A DNA stretch of 64,000 bases, from assembly GCF_024508295.1 (NCBI RefSeq), contig NZ_CP101990.1, positions 434,001-498,000 of the forward strand, in the 5' to 3' direction. Source of the DNA: Aeromicrobium duanguangcaii (GTDB taxonomy: Bacteria; Actinomycetota; Actinomycetes; Propionibacteriales; Nocardioidaceae). Below are positions 7,799 to 22,215 of this stretch, piece after piece (the stretch's first letter is position 1; every line of letters starts with the position of its first letter). The notes beneath the pieces were generated by a model. That model was given only the letters and a program-made list of their open reading frames with translations. It ran no database searches and had not been told where the DNA came from. The translations under genes and the position numbers were made by a program.

Positions 7799-8635
7799 AT
7801 GAGGAAGTCGCTCGCGATCCTGCCCGCCGCCGCCCTGCTGGCCCTGTCCGCCTGTGCGGGCTCCGGCGGTGACGACACCACTGCGGCTGCCGCCACGTCG
7901 TCGGCGTCGGCCGAGGCGAAGCCGGCCGCGGCACCGGCCGCCGGCGAGCTGACGCGCGACAACTTCGTCGAGCGGATCGGCGCGGCCCAGGCGAAGGCCG
8001 GCAGCACGCATCTGCAGATGTCGACGGACTCGAACGGGCGTACGCTGGCCCTCGACGGTGACGTGCAGCTGGGCGAGGACGTCGAGGATGCGCGCACCCG
8101 CCTGACCTTGGACGTGGGCCAGATGGCGATGGAGCTGCGCATGGTCGACGGCGTCGCCTACCTGAAGCTCGGCGCCCTGAGCGAGGGCAAGTTCGTCAAG
8201 GTCGACCTCACCGATCCGAACGACCCGATGACGCGGGAGTACGGCTCGCTCACCGGGCAGATCGATCCGGCCAAGCAGTTGAAGTCCTTCCGATCGGCTC
8301 TGGTGGAGTTCGAGAACCAGGGCGACGGCGGCACCGTCGACGGAGTCGAGACCACCAGGCTGCGGCTCGTCCTCGACACCGCCAAGGTGATGAAGCACCA
8401 GAACCGGGGCACGGCGGGCTCGAAGTCCTCCGTGCCGAAGCAGGTCGAGTACACGCTCCTGGTCGGCTCCGACGACCTCATGCGTCAGATGACGATGGAC
8501 TTCGGCGACGAGCCGGTCACCGTCGACTGGACGAAGTGGGGCGAGCCGGTCGAGGTCACGGCCCCGGCGAAGTCGCAGATCACCGACAGCAACCCCCTCG
8601 CGGGACTGGCCGGCCTGGGCGCCGCACGCGGCTGA
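7799..8635 (+). CDS. LppX/LprAFG-like lipoprotein
   Basis: A 278-residue secreted lipoprotein. It has a signal peptide with the lipobox LSAC (lipidated Cys19), an Ala/Ser-rich tether to about residue 50, then a domain that starts ELTRDNFVERIGAAQ. The alternating pattern (LDGDVQLGEDVEDARTRL, MRMVDGVAYLKLG, VEYTLLVGSDDLMRQMTMDFG) resembles the LolA-like LppX_LprAFG fold, which in mycobacteria carries lipids across the periplasm. The ligand is unknown. It lies between rplA and the L10 leader, has its own leaderless-type promoter, and is not part of the ribosomal operon. Confidence 0.75.
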   Translation: MRKSLAILPAAALLALSACAGSGGDDTTAAAATSSASAEAKPAAAPAAGELTRDNFVERIGAAQAKAGSTHLQMSTDSNGRTLALDGDVQLGEDVEDARTRLTLDVGQMAMELRMVDGVAYLKLGALSEGKFVKVDLTDPNDPMTREYGSLTGQIDPAKQLKSFRSALVEFENQGDGGTVDGVETTRLRLVLDTAKVMKHQNRGTAGSKSSVPKQVEYTLLVGSDDLMRQMTMDFGDEPVTVDWTKWGEPVEVTAPAKSQITDSNPLAGLAGLGAARG

Positions 8636-8642
8636 GCGCACC

Positions 8643-8675
8643 GATTTGGAGTTACGGCACGCGTCCGCCTAGACT
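8643..8675 (+). promoter_or_regulatory. Promoter GATTTG-N21-TAGACT for rplJ-rplL
   Basis: GATTTG (8643-8648), 21 bases, then TAGACT (8670-8675), matching the shared architecture of translation-gene promoters in this window. Transcription would start near 8682 and produce the long L10 leader. Confidence 0.75.
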
Positions 8676-8681
8676 GGACGA

Positions 8682-8812
8682 GCCGAAGACCGCCGGTGGT
8701 GTCTCCCACGAGTCACCCGAAGCGCCCGCAAGGGCGGCCCGCGTAGGTTCAGATCAGGGTTCGTCCCTGCGTTCACATCGAGCGTCCTGTGCCTACGCAC
8801 GGGACGCTTTTT
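8682..8812 (+). ncRNA. L10 leader with attenuator hairpin
   Basis: A ~130-base structured 5' leader of the rplJ-rplL mRNA, where the L10(L12)4 complex is known to bind in many bacteria. It ends in a near-perfect intrinsic terminator: AGCGTCC (8781-8787) plus GTGC pair with GCAC plus GGACGCT (8802-8808), followed by TTTTT. The terminator lies about 40 bases before the rplJ start, which suggests premature termination as the control step. Identification is by position and architecture; a covariance-model search was not possible. Confidence 0.7.
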
Positions 8813-8850
8813 CGTGCCAGGTGGTCTTCGCATGACAGTGAAGGAGACCC

Positions 8851-9471
8851 ATGGCACGCCCGGACAAGGCAGCAGCCGTCGCCGAGCTCGCGGACAACTT
8901 CCGCGAGTCCAACGGCGCGGTGCTCACCGAGTACCGCGGCCTCAACGTCAAGCAGCTGCATGATTTGCGGCGCGCGCTTGGCGATGCCGCGAGCTATGCC
9001 GTCGCCAAGAACACGCTGACCAAGATCGCTGCGCGGGATGCCGGAATCGAGCTCGACGAGTCGTTGCTCACCGGTCCCACCGCGATCGCCTTCATCACGG
9101 GCGATCCGGTCGACGCGGCGAAGGGTCTGCGTGACTTCGCGAAGGCTAACCCCGCTCTCGTCCTGAAGGGTGGCTTCCTCGACGGGAAGACCCTCTCCGC
9201 GGACGAGATCAACACGTTGGCCGACCTCGAGTCGCGCGAGGTTCTCCTCGCGATGCTCGCTGGCGGCCTCAAGGCCAACCTGGCCAAGGCCGCGGGGCTC
9301 TTCAACGCCCCGCTCTCGCAGGCAGTCCGCACCATGGCGGCGCTGCAGGCGAAGGCCGAAGCCGATCCGTCGGTCCTGGCTGCGGGAGCTCCCGCCGCCG
9401 AGACCGCCGAGCAGGCACCTGCCGACGAGGCCCCCGCGGCCGAGTCGGACACCGAGAACACCGAGGGCTGA
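8851..9471 (+). CDS. rplJ: 50S ribosomal protein L10
   Basis: A 206-residue stalk base protein that anchors L7/L12 dimers and binds 23S rRNA. The N-terminal rRNA-binding domain carries [18 protein letters not shown] and the C-terminal helices bind L12. After about residue 178 it continues into an Ala/Glu/Pro-rich acidic tail ([15 protein letters not shown]...), a feature shared with L17, S3 and L4 in this genome. The ATG follows GAAGGAGACC. Expression is probably limited by the leader terminator upstream and by a small hairpin at 9492 before rplL. Confidence 0.97.
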   Translation: MARPDKAAAVAELADNFRESNGAVLTEYRGLNVKQLHDLRRALGDAASYAVAKNTLTKIAARDAGIELDESLLTGPTAIAFITGDPVDAAKGLRDFAKANPALVLKGGFLDGKTLSADEINTLADLESREVLLAMLAGGLKANLAKAAGLFNAPLSQAVRTMAALQAKAEADPSVLAAGAPAAETAEQAPADEAPAAESDTENTEG

Positions 9472-9491
9472 ACCGCCCCGATCACCATCGG

Positions 9492-9506
9492 GACCCCCTC
9501 GGGGTC
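9492..9506 (+). promoter_or_regulatory. Small hairpin between rplJ and rplL
   Basis: GACCCC and GGGGTC flank a 3-base loop and are followed by TCATTGT. It may be a weak attenuator or an mRNA-processing site that adjusts the L10:L12 ratio; this is inference from position. Confidence 0.35.
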
Positions 9507-9528
9507 TCATTGTCGAAAGGACGCCACT

Positions 9529-9918
9529 ATGGCGAAGCTGAGCACCGATGAACTGCTGGATGCCTTCAAGGAAATGACGCTGATCGAGCTCTCCGAGTTC
9601 GTGAAGCAGTTCGAGGAGACCTTCGAGGTCACCGCCGCCGCTCCGGTGGCCGTGGCCGCCGCTGGCGCCCCGGCGGGTGGCGGCGACGCCGCTGCCGCCG
9701 AGGAGAAGGACGAGTTCGACGTCGTCCTCGAGGCCGCTGGCGACAAGAAGATCCAGGTCATCAAGGAGGTCCGCGGCCTCACGAGCCTGGGCCTGAAGGA
9801 GGCCAAGGACCTCGTCGAGAGCGCCCCCAAGGCCATCCTCGAGGGCGTCAACAAGGACGCCGCCGAGAAGGCGAAGGAGGCCCTCGAGGCCGCCGGCGCC
9901 ACGATCACCCTCAAGTGA
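9529..9918 (+). CDS. rplL: 50S ribosomal protein L7/L12
   Basis: A 129-residue acidic stalk protein, present in several copies per ribosome, that recruits translational GTPases. The N-terminal dimerisation helices ([21 protein letters not shown]) are followed by an Ala/Gly/Pro hinge at about 38-58. The globular C-terminal domain has the factor-binding helix [22 protein letters not shown] (family form IQVIKEVR here). The ATG at 9529 follows GAAAGGACG. A hairpin at 9940 ends the operon. Confidence 0.98.
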   Translation: MAKLSTDELLDAFKEMTLIELSEFVKQFEETFEVTAAAPVAVAAAGAPAGGGDAAAAEEKDEFDVVLEAAGDKKIQVIKEVRGLTSLGLKEAKDLVESAPKAILEGVNKDAAEKAKEALEAAGATITLK

Positions 9919-9939
9919 TCTTCGGCTGACCGCAGTTTC

Positions 9940-9973
9940 GAAGGCGCTCGTCCCCCCGGGGGCGGGCGCCTTC
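9940..9973 (+). terminator. Terminator after rplL
   Basis: GAAGGCGC (9940-9947) and GCGCCTTC (9966-9973), with an inner TCCCC/GGGG stem, form a strong GC-rich hairpin without a T-run. Confidence 0.6.
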
Positions 9974-10063
9974 GGCGTACCTGATATAGGCGGAAATCGC
10001 CGCAATGGCAGGGGGGAAACGAATGATCGTCCCCGATCCTGTCGGCCTTGTCAAGACCCGGGG

Positions 10064-10092
10064 TTGATATCGGTGTGTCGTCGGGTTAGTCT
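10064..10092 (+). promoter_or_regulatory. Promoter TTGATA-N17-TAGTCT for rpoBC
   Basis: TTGATA (10064-10069), 17 bases, TAGTCT (10087-10092) is a good housekeeping sigma-type promoter. It does not follow the GATTTG-N21 layout used by the ribosomal operons, so RNA polymerase synthesis may be controlled separately. Confidence 0.6.
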
Positions 10093-10097
10093 TAAGG

Positions 10098-10285
10098 TTC
10101 GCACCCACTTTGCCATGCCCTCGAACTGTGCTGTCCGTGGTGGACACGCCTTGACAGGGCTCCTGAAGCGTGCGCGCTCGCGGCACCAGCCGCGTGACTT
10201 CGTGCGGCGAGAGCCGCGCGTCGACAACTGAAGAGTACAGAACCGCCACGTTCATCGCATGCGAGTTCCTTCGGAAGGACTTCTC
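10098..10285 (+). other. Long rpoB leader region
   Basis: About 190 bases between the likely transcription start and the rpoB start codon hold no gene. A TTGACA-like sequence occurs at 10152, so a second promoter is possible. Several GC-rich complementary stretches (CGCGCTCGCGG, GCCGCGCG) suggest secondary structure, but I see no clear intrinsic terminator. Confidence 0.4.
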
Positions 10286-13834
<3,549 letters not shown>

Positions 13835-13878
13835 GCACCGGACACCCACTCAGAACTTCGAAAGGGAAAGAAGACACC

Positions 13879-17703
<3,825 letters not shown>

Positions 17704-17719
17704 GTCACTGAGTCACCGC

Positions 17720-17755
17720 GAAGGGGCCCTGCCGATCCGGCAGGGCCCCTTCGTC
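17720..17755. terminator. Terminator between rpoC and the convergent acyltransferase gene
   Basis: GAAGGGGCCCTGCCG and CGGCAGGGCCCCTTC pair perfectly around ATC. Its position between two convergent genes suggests bidirectional use. Confidence 0.8.
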
Positions 17756-17780
17756 ATGCCCGGCGACGGGCTGGCGGCCG

Positions 17781-18929
17781 TCAGCGCAGCCGAGGACTGA
17801 GAGGCACGTCCATCCGCGGCGGGAGGGCCTCGTTGACGCCGCGGTCCCACACGTCCGGGTGCTCGCCGCGGTGGTAGGAGTCCTCCTGCGGATCACGGAA
17901 CATCCAGGTGAGCCGCGGCTCGAAGACCGGGCGGAACACCGTGGCGACGGGCTTGGTCATCAGGACGTTGGCCACGATGATCGCCACGACGATGCAGCCC
18001 AGGACGGCGGTGGCGCCGTACGGCTCGATCCGCTCCCAGAGGCCGAAGTGCCGGTCGAGCCAGAGGATGACGAACCCGTGCAGCAGGTAGCAGTAGAAGG
18101 TGCGACCGCCCAGCGTCGTGGTCCAGGACCGCGCCCGAGGCACCAGCGAGAGCGCCGCCAGGGTGAGCACGAGCGCGATGACCAGCAGGGCCGCGCGCGT
18201 CGCGATGCCCTCGATCGGCCCGGCGTCGAGCTCGTCGTAGCGGGCCTTCCACAACAGCCAGGTCGTCGGCCAGCGGTCGGCCCAGGACTGGGCGTACAGC
18301 TGGCACAGGACGAACATCCCGACCAGCAGGACGGCGGCGGCCATCCGGATCCGGGCGCGGCCCAGGCGCAGGAACAGCGCGCGGTCGAAGTGCAGGCCGA
18401 TGACGTAGAACGGCAGCAGGCCCAGGACCTTCGGCAGCGCGAGTACGTTCGGGATCTCGATGAGGCCCGACAGCAGCGAGATCAGCACGGCGGTGGTGAT
18501 CGGATACTTCAGCGCCCGCCAGATCGGCGTGGTCAGCCGCCAGATGAACAGGGCGGCCAGGAACCAGCCGAGCCACTGCGGCGACAGGATCATCCAGTGC
18601 TCGGGCTCGCCGTCGTAGTGCCGTGTGATGAGCTGCAGGCCGGTCTCGACGATCAGATAGGGAACGATCAGCGTCGAGACGATGCGCCGGATCTGGCGGA
18701 AGTCGCCGACGTAGTGGCGCGCGGTGTAGCCCGAGATCAGGACGAAGAACGGCATGTGGAAGGCGTAGATCCACGTGTAGACGCCGCGGGCGGAGTCCAT
18801 CACGACCAGCTCGGTCAGCGAGTGGCCGACGACCACCAGGAGCATCACCCAGTAGCGGGCGTTGTCCAGGTAGGCGACGCGCTCCTTGGGCGTGCTGGTG
18901 CTGATCGGCAGGGGGTCGAGTCGGCTCAT
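17781..18929 (-). CDS. Acyltransferase family membrane protein (fucose 4-O-acetylase-like)
   Basis: A 382-residue integral membrane protein with about ten hydrophobic segments. The opening YLDNARYWVMLLVVVGHSLTE and the FHMPFFVLISGYTAR motif are typical of acyltransferase family 3/COG3594, which move acyl groups onto sugars, lipids or other envelope molecules using a His in the first helix (the GHS motif). The acceptor cannot be deduced. The start ATG at 18929 is chosen because MSRLDPLP precedes the first conserved segment directly and a TAGAGT -10 box lies 8 bases upstream. It follows a lipoprotein gene on the same strand. Confidence 0.8.
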   Translation of the reverse strand: MSRLDPLPISTSTPKERVAYLDNARYWVMLLVVVGHSLTELVVMDSARGVYTWIYAFHMPFFVLISGYTARHYVGDFRQIRRIVSTLIVPYLIVETGLQLITRHYDGEPEHWMILSPQWLGWFLAALFIWRLTTPIWRALKYPITTAVLISLLSGLIEIPNVLALPKVLGLLPFYVIGLHFDRALFLRLGRARIRMAAAVLLVGMFVLCQLYAQSWADRWPTTWLLWKARYDELDAGPIEGIATRAALLVIALVLTLAALSLVPRARSWTTTLGGRTFYCYLLHGFVILWLDRHFGLWERIEPYGATAVLGCIVVAIIVANVLMTKPVATVFRPVFEPRLTWMFRDPQEDSYHRGEHPDVWDRGVNEALPPRMDVPLSPRLR

Positions 18930-18937
18930 CCCCGACG

Positions 18938-18943
18938 ACTCTA
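18938..18943 (-). promoter_or_regulatory. -10 box TAGAGT for the acyltransferase gene
   Basis: On the minus strand TAGAGT lies 8 bases before the ATG, consistent with a leaderless or nearly leaderless transcript. Confidence 0.4.
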
Positions 18944-18993
18944 GTTGCTCAGCCGCCCCATGACAGCCGGGAGAATCCGGGGGAAGGGCTCGC

Positions 18994-20094
18994 TCAGATC
19001 GTCGGGTCGACGAACAGCGCGAGGTAGTTGCCGCGCGCCGAGAGCGTGTGCACCGTGCGGATCCGGCGGCCGTCGGCCCCGGTGCCCCACGTCGTGATGA
19101 TGACCTCGTTGAGGTCGGCCACGACGTCACGCTTCAGCGCCGCCTCCGGCACGCGGTCCTGGGTGAACGCGGTCGCGATCTCGGTCGCGATGGAGGCCCG
19201 CGGGGTCGTCATCGTCGCGAATGCCGGACGCTGCCCGGAGAGCAGGACGGTCGCACTGGTCGGCGGCGTGTAGCCGTCGAGGACCAGCTCGGGCGCGTCC
19301 TCGTCCATCTTCGGCCAGATCCAGCCGGTCTTCTCGGTCGTGTCATCGACCTGGGGCGGGTCCGCCAGATCCTCGGTCGAGCGCTCCTCCTGGCCGGTGC
19401 GCGGGTCGCCGACGTACGCCAGCGACAGCGTCATGACAGGCCGCTCGAGCGAGGCATAGTTGCCGGTCCGGGTCGGGACGCGGCCCGGGTCGACCGTCAG
19501 GACGACGTGCAGGTCGCGACCGCCGGGCGTGGTCCCGGTGACGTCGAGCTTGCAGCCCGTGATCCGCCGATCGGTGGCCTTGCAGTACGCGGCGAGGTCG
19601 TCCGTGACGATCTCGGCCTCGGGCAGCAGCACGGAGAGGTCGGCCAGCAACCGGCGCACGACCAGCGTGGGGTTGCCGTCGACCCGCATCAGGGAGACGA
19701 AGGTGTCCGGACGCGGCGGGTCGTCGAGGTCCTCGAAGAGGTCGCCCTCGGGCCGGGTGTTGAGCGTCGGCGTGGGGGTCGGCTCGGACGTGGGCTCGGT
19801 GCCCTCGTTCTCCTCGGCCTCCTCGAGCGCCTGCTCGGCACGCGCGGCGTCCAGTTCGGGCTTGTACGTGTCGATGAGCCGCTCGCTGCGGTAGCGGACC
19901 AGCGGGCCGAGCTGGGTCGCCCCGGCGGGCACGCTGAGGCCGTAGCCGATCGGGCTCGCGGGACCTGACTCGTGCGAGTCGATCTCCGGGGGAGTGGTCG
20001 TGCGGTCGGCGCTGGGGATCGCCCCGTTGGAGGTGCAACCGGTCAAGGTCAGCAGCGCCGCTGTCGCGGCGATGGCGGCAGTCAGACGACGCAT
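18994..20094 (-). CDS. Hypothetical lipoprotein
   Basis: A 366-residue protein that I do not recognise. It has a lipoprotein signal with lipobox LTGC (Cys20), then a Thr/Pro/Ser-rich tether. A Glu-rich segment and TEPTSEPTPTPT linker occur around residues 85-115, followed by a mixed alpha/beta region with DTFVSLMRVDGNPTLVVRRLLADLSV. It has internal cysteines near AAYCKATDRRITGCKLD that could form a disulphide outside the membrane. A Shine-Dalgarno GAGGGA precedes the ATG. It lies upstream of the acyltransferase on the same strand, but a separate -10 box before the acyltransferase suggests independent transcription. Confidence 0.7.
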   Translation of the reverse strand: MRRLTAAIAATAALLTLTGCTSNGAIPSADRTTTPPEIDSHESGPASPIGYGLSVPAGATQLGPLVRYRSERLIDTYKPELDAARAEQALEEAEENEGTEPTSEPTPTPTLNTRPEGDLFEDLDDPPRPDTFVSLMRVDGNPTLVVRRLLADLSVLLPEAEIVTDDLAAYCKATDRRITGCKLDVTGTTPGGRDLHVVLTVDPGRVPTRTGNYASLERPVMTLSLAYVGDPRTGQEERSTEDLADPPQVDDTTEKTGWIWPKMDEDAPELVLDGYTPPTSATVLLSGQRPAFATMTTPRASIATEIATAFTQDRVPEAALKRDVVADLNEVIITTWGTGADGRRIRTVHTLSARGNYLALFVDPTI

Positions 20095-20143
20095 CGAATC
20101 CCTCGGTAGATGTTGGACCTCCCAAGGCTACCGGGTGGCGTCG

Positions 20144-20149
20144 TATGGT
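20144..20149 (+). promoter_or_regulatory. -10 box TATGGT for the transhydrogenase gene
   Basis: TATGGT lies 7 bases before the ATG at 20157. The in-frame ATG at 20145 overlaps this box and is therefore unlikely to be translated. Confidence 0.45.
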
Positions 20150-20156
20150 TCTTTCC

Positions 20157-21455
20157 ATGTTCGCGCCGAGCCAGCCCGAGACCATCTTCACCTATGGCGC
20201 GCCCGCGCTGAAGTTCGGACCGGGGGCGCGGCACGAGATCGCGCACGACTTGGGCCGGTTCTCGGCGCGCCGGGTCCTGCTGGTGACGGACGCCGGGGTC
20301 GCGGCCACGGGCGCGCCGCAGGAGCTCGCCGACCGGATCGAGGCCACGGGCGTCGAGGCCGTCGTGTTCGACGGGACGCGCGTCGAACCGACGGACGCCA
20401 GCCTCATCACGGCGATCGACTTCGCCCGCTCCCACGGCCCGTTCGACGTGGTGATCGCGTTCGGCGGTGGCAGCAGCATCGACACCGCCAAGGCGGTCAA
20501 CCTGCTGCTGACCAACGAGGGCGAGCTGATGGACTACGTCAACGTCCCGGTCGGCCGCGGTCAGGCGCCGGCCAAGCCGCTGCTGCCGCTCATCGCCGTC
20601 CCGACCACCACGGGCACCGGCAGCGAGAGCACGACGATCTGCGTCCTCGACGTCGTGGCGCAGCACGTGAAGACGGGCATCTCGCACGCCGCGCTGCGTC
20701 CGACCTACGCGGTGGTCGACCCCGAGCTGACGATCACGCAGCCCGCGGGCGTCACGGCCGCGTCGGGACTGGACATCCTGTGCCACGCGCTGGAGAGCTA
20801 CACGGCGCGCCCCTTCACCTCCTACGAGGCCAAGGCGCCCCAGGAGCGCGTGCCGTACTGCGGCTCCAACCCCATCGCCGACCTGTGGGCCGAGAAGGCG
20901 CTGACCCTCATGAGCACGGCGTTCCGCGAGGCCGTCCGCCACGGCGACGACGTGGCCGCGCGCGAGCAGATGGCGATGGCGGCGACCTTCGCCGGCCTGG
21001 GGTTCGGCAACGCCGGCGTGCACATCCCGCACGCCAACGCGTACCCGATCGCCGGGCAGGTCGGTGACTTCCACCCGGACGACTACCCGAAGCCGGACGG
21101 CACGACCGGCCACGGCCTGGTGCCCCACGGCATGGCCGTCTCCATCACCGCTCCGGCGGCGTTCCGGTTCACGTTCGAGGCCGCGCCGGACCGGCACGTG
21201 CGCGCAGCCCGGCTGCTGGATCCGGACGCCGTGATGACCGACGACCCGGCCGAGCTGCTGCCCACCGTGCTAACGCAGGTGATGCGCGACGTGGGCATCC
21301 CCTCCGGGCTCGCCGAGCTCGGGTTCGGCCAGTCCGACCTGCCCTCGCTGGCCGAGGGCACCCTGAAGCAGCAGCGACTGCTGGCGACCGCCCCGCGCGA
21401 GGTCACCGAGGACGACGTCGTGACGATCCTGTCCGGCTCGGTCGAGCTGTGGTGA
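20157..21455 (+). CDS. Hydroxyacid-oxoacid transhydrogenase (iron-containing alcohol dehydrogenase family)
   Basis: A 432-residue group III alcohol dehydrogenase-type protein of the ADHFE1/HOT branch. This branch oxidises 4-hydroxybutyrate to succinic semialdehyde while reducing 2-oxoglutarate to D-2-hydroxyglutarate, without a free cofactor. Motifs are FTYGAPALKFGPG at the N-terminus, AFGGGSSIDTAKAVN (nucleotide binding), PTTTGTGSESTTICV, ASGLDILCHALESYTARPF and a downstream His-rich metal-binding helix (GVHIPHANAYPI). The inserted NPIADLWAEKAL segment is typical of HOT rather than simple butanol dehydrogenases. A GntR regulator follows after 10 bases and a 2-hydroxyacid dehydrogenase follows that. 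Confidence 0.82.
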   Translation: MFAPSQPETIFTYGAPALKFGPGARHEIAHDLGRFSARRVLLVTDAGVAATGAPQELADRIEATGVEAVVFDGTRVEPTDASLITAIDFARSHGPFDVVIAFGGGSSIDTAKAVNLLLTNEGELMDYVNVPVGRGQAPAKPLLPLIAVPTTTGTGSESTTICVLDVVAQHVKTGISHAALRPTYAVVDPELTITQPAGVTAASGLDILCHALESYTARPFTSYEAKAPQERVPYCGSNPIADLWAEKALTLMSTAFREAVRHGDDVAAREQMAMAATFAGLGFGNAGVHIPHANAYPIAGQVGDFHPDDYPKPDGTTGHGLVPHGMAVSITAPAAFRFTFEAAPDRHVRAARLLDPDAVMTDDPAELLPTVLTQVMRDVGIPSGLAELGFGQSDLPSLAEGTLKQQRLLATAPREVTEDDVVTILSGSVELW

Positions 21456-21465
21456 CGGCGCGCGC

Positions 21466-22215
21466 GTGACGGCACGTCCCACCGCCACCGACCGGGTGTT
21501 CGCGCTCCTGCGCGAGCGCATCGTCGGCGGCGAGCTGGCTGCGGGGTCGCAGCACTCGATCTACCGGCTCTCCGAGCAGCTGGACGTGTCGCGCACGCCG
21601 GTGCGCGAGGCGGTGCTGCGACTGGCGGACCTGGGTCTGGTCGAGGTCGAGCGCAATCGCGGCATCCGCATCCGCGGCGTGACGGTCTCCGACGTGCGGG
21701 AGGTGTTCGAGCTGCGGCTCCTGCTGGAGGTGCCTGCCGCCGCGGCCGCAGCCAGTCGGGCCGATCAGGGACTCCGGTCCGCGCTGGCCGCCAACATCGA
21801 CGTCACCCGCGAGCATGCGCGGGCGGGTCGCGAGGCCGACTTCACGCAGGTGGACCGGGACTTCCACGCCCTGGTCGCCTCCGCGTCGCAGAACACCCGG
21901 CTCGAGGCCGAGGTGGCGCGATTGCGGGACTCGATCCAGGCCCGCGGCGTCTCGACGTTCGGCCGCTCGCGCCCGCTGGCCGAGGTCGTCGCCGAGCACG
22001 CGCCGGTGGCCGATGCCATCGGGCGCGGCGAGCCCGAGCAGGCCGCCGTCGCGATGGCCGACCATCTCGAACACACCGGGACGCTGCTGATGGGCCAGGT
22101 GTCGGGTCCCGGCGAGGTCGTCGACCCCCGGTGGGCCGCGCCCGTGCGTGCGGCCGTCTCGGCGGCAGGCAGTAGCATGCTACTGACGGACGAACCCGAC
22201 GAAGGACCGCGATGA
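21466..22215 (+). CDS. GntR-family transcriptional regulator (FCD/FadR-type)
   Basis: A 249-residue repressor-type protein. The N-terminal winged helix-turn-helix contains GSQHSIYRLSEQLDVSRTPVREAVLRLADLGLVEV, the GntR signature. The C-terminal all-helical FCD domain (about 80-215) has the metal/acid-binding pattern DRDFHALV and HAPVADAI. FCD regulators usually sense carboxylic acids such as lactate, glycolate or 2-oxo acids. It is sandwiched between the transhydrogenase and the flavoprotein and overlaps the latter by 4 bases (ATGA), so it very likely regulates this operon in response to a hydroxy acid; the ligand is not shown by sequence. Confidence 0.88.
   Translation: MTARPTATDRVFALLRERIVGGELAAGSQHSIYRLSEQLDVSRTPVREAVLRLADLGLVEVERNRGIRIRGVTVSDVREVFELRLLLEVPAAAAAASRADQGLRSALAANIDVTREHARAGREADFTQVDRDFHALVASASQNTRLEAEVARLRDSIQARGVSTFGRSRPLAEVVAEHAPVADAIGRGEPEQAAVAMADHLEHTGTLLMGQVSGPGEVVDPRWAAPVRAAVSAAGSSMLLTDEPDEGPR

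Noticed and set aside
10259..10285. ATG start for rpoB at 10259
   Set aside because: The nine extra residues are not conserved. A TTG at 10286 has a well-spaced GGAAGGA and gives the N-terminus shared with other actinobacterial beta subunits.
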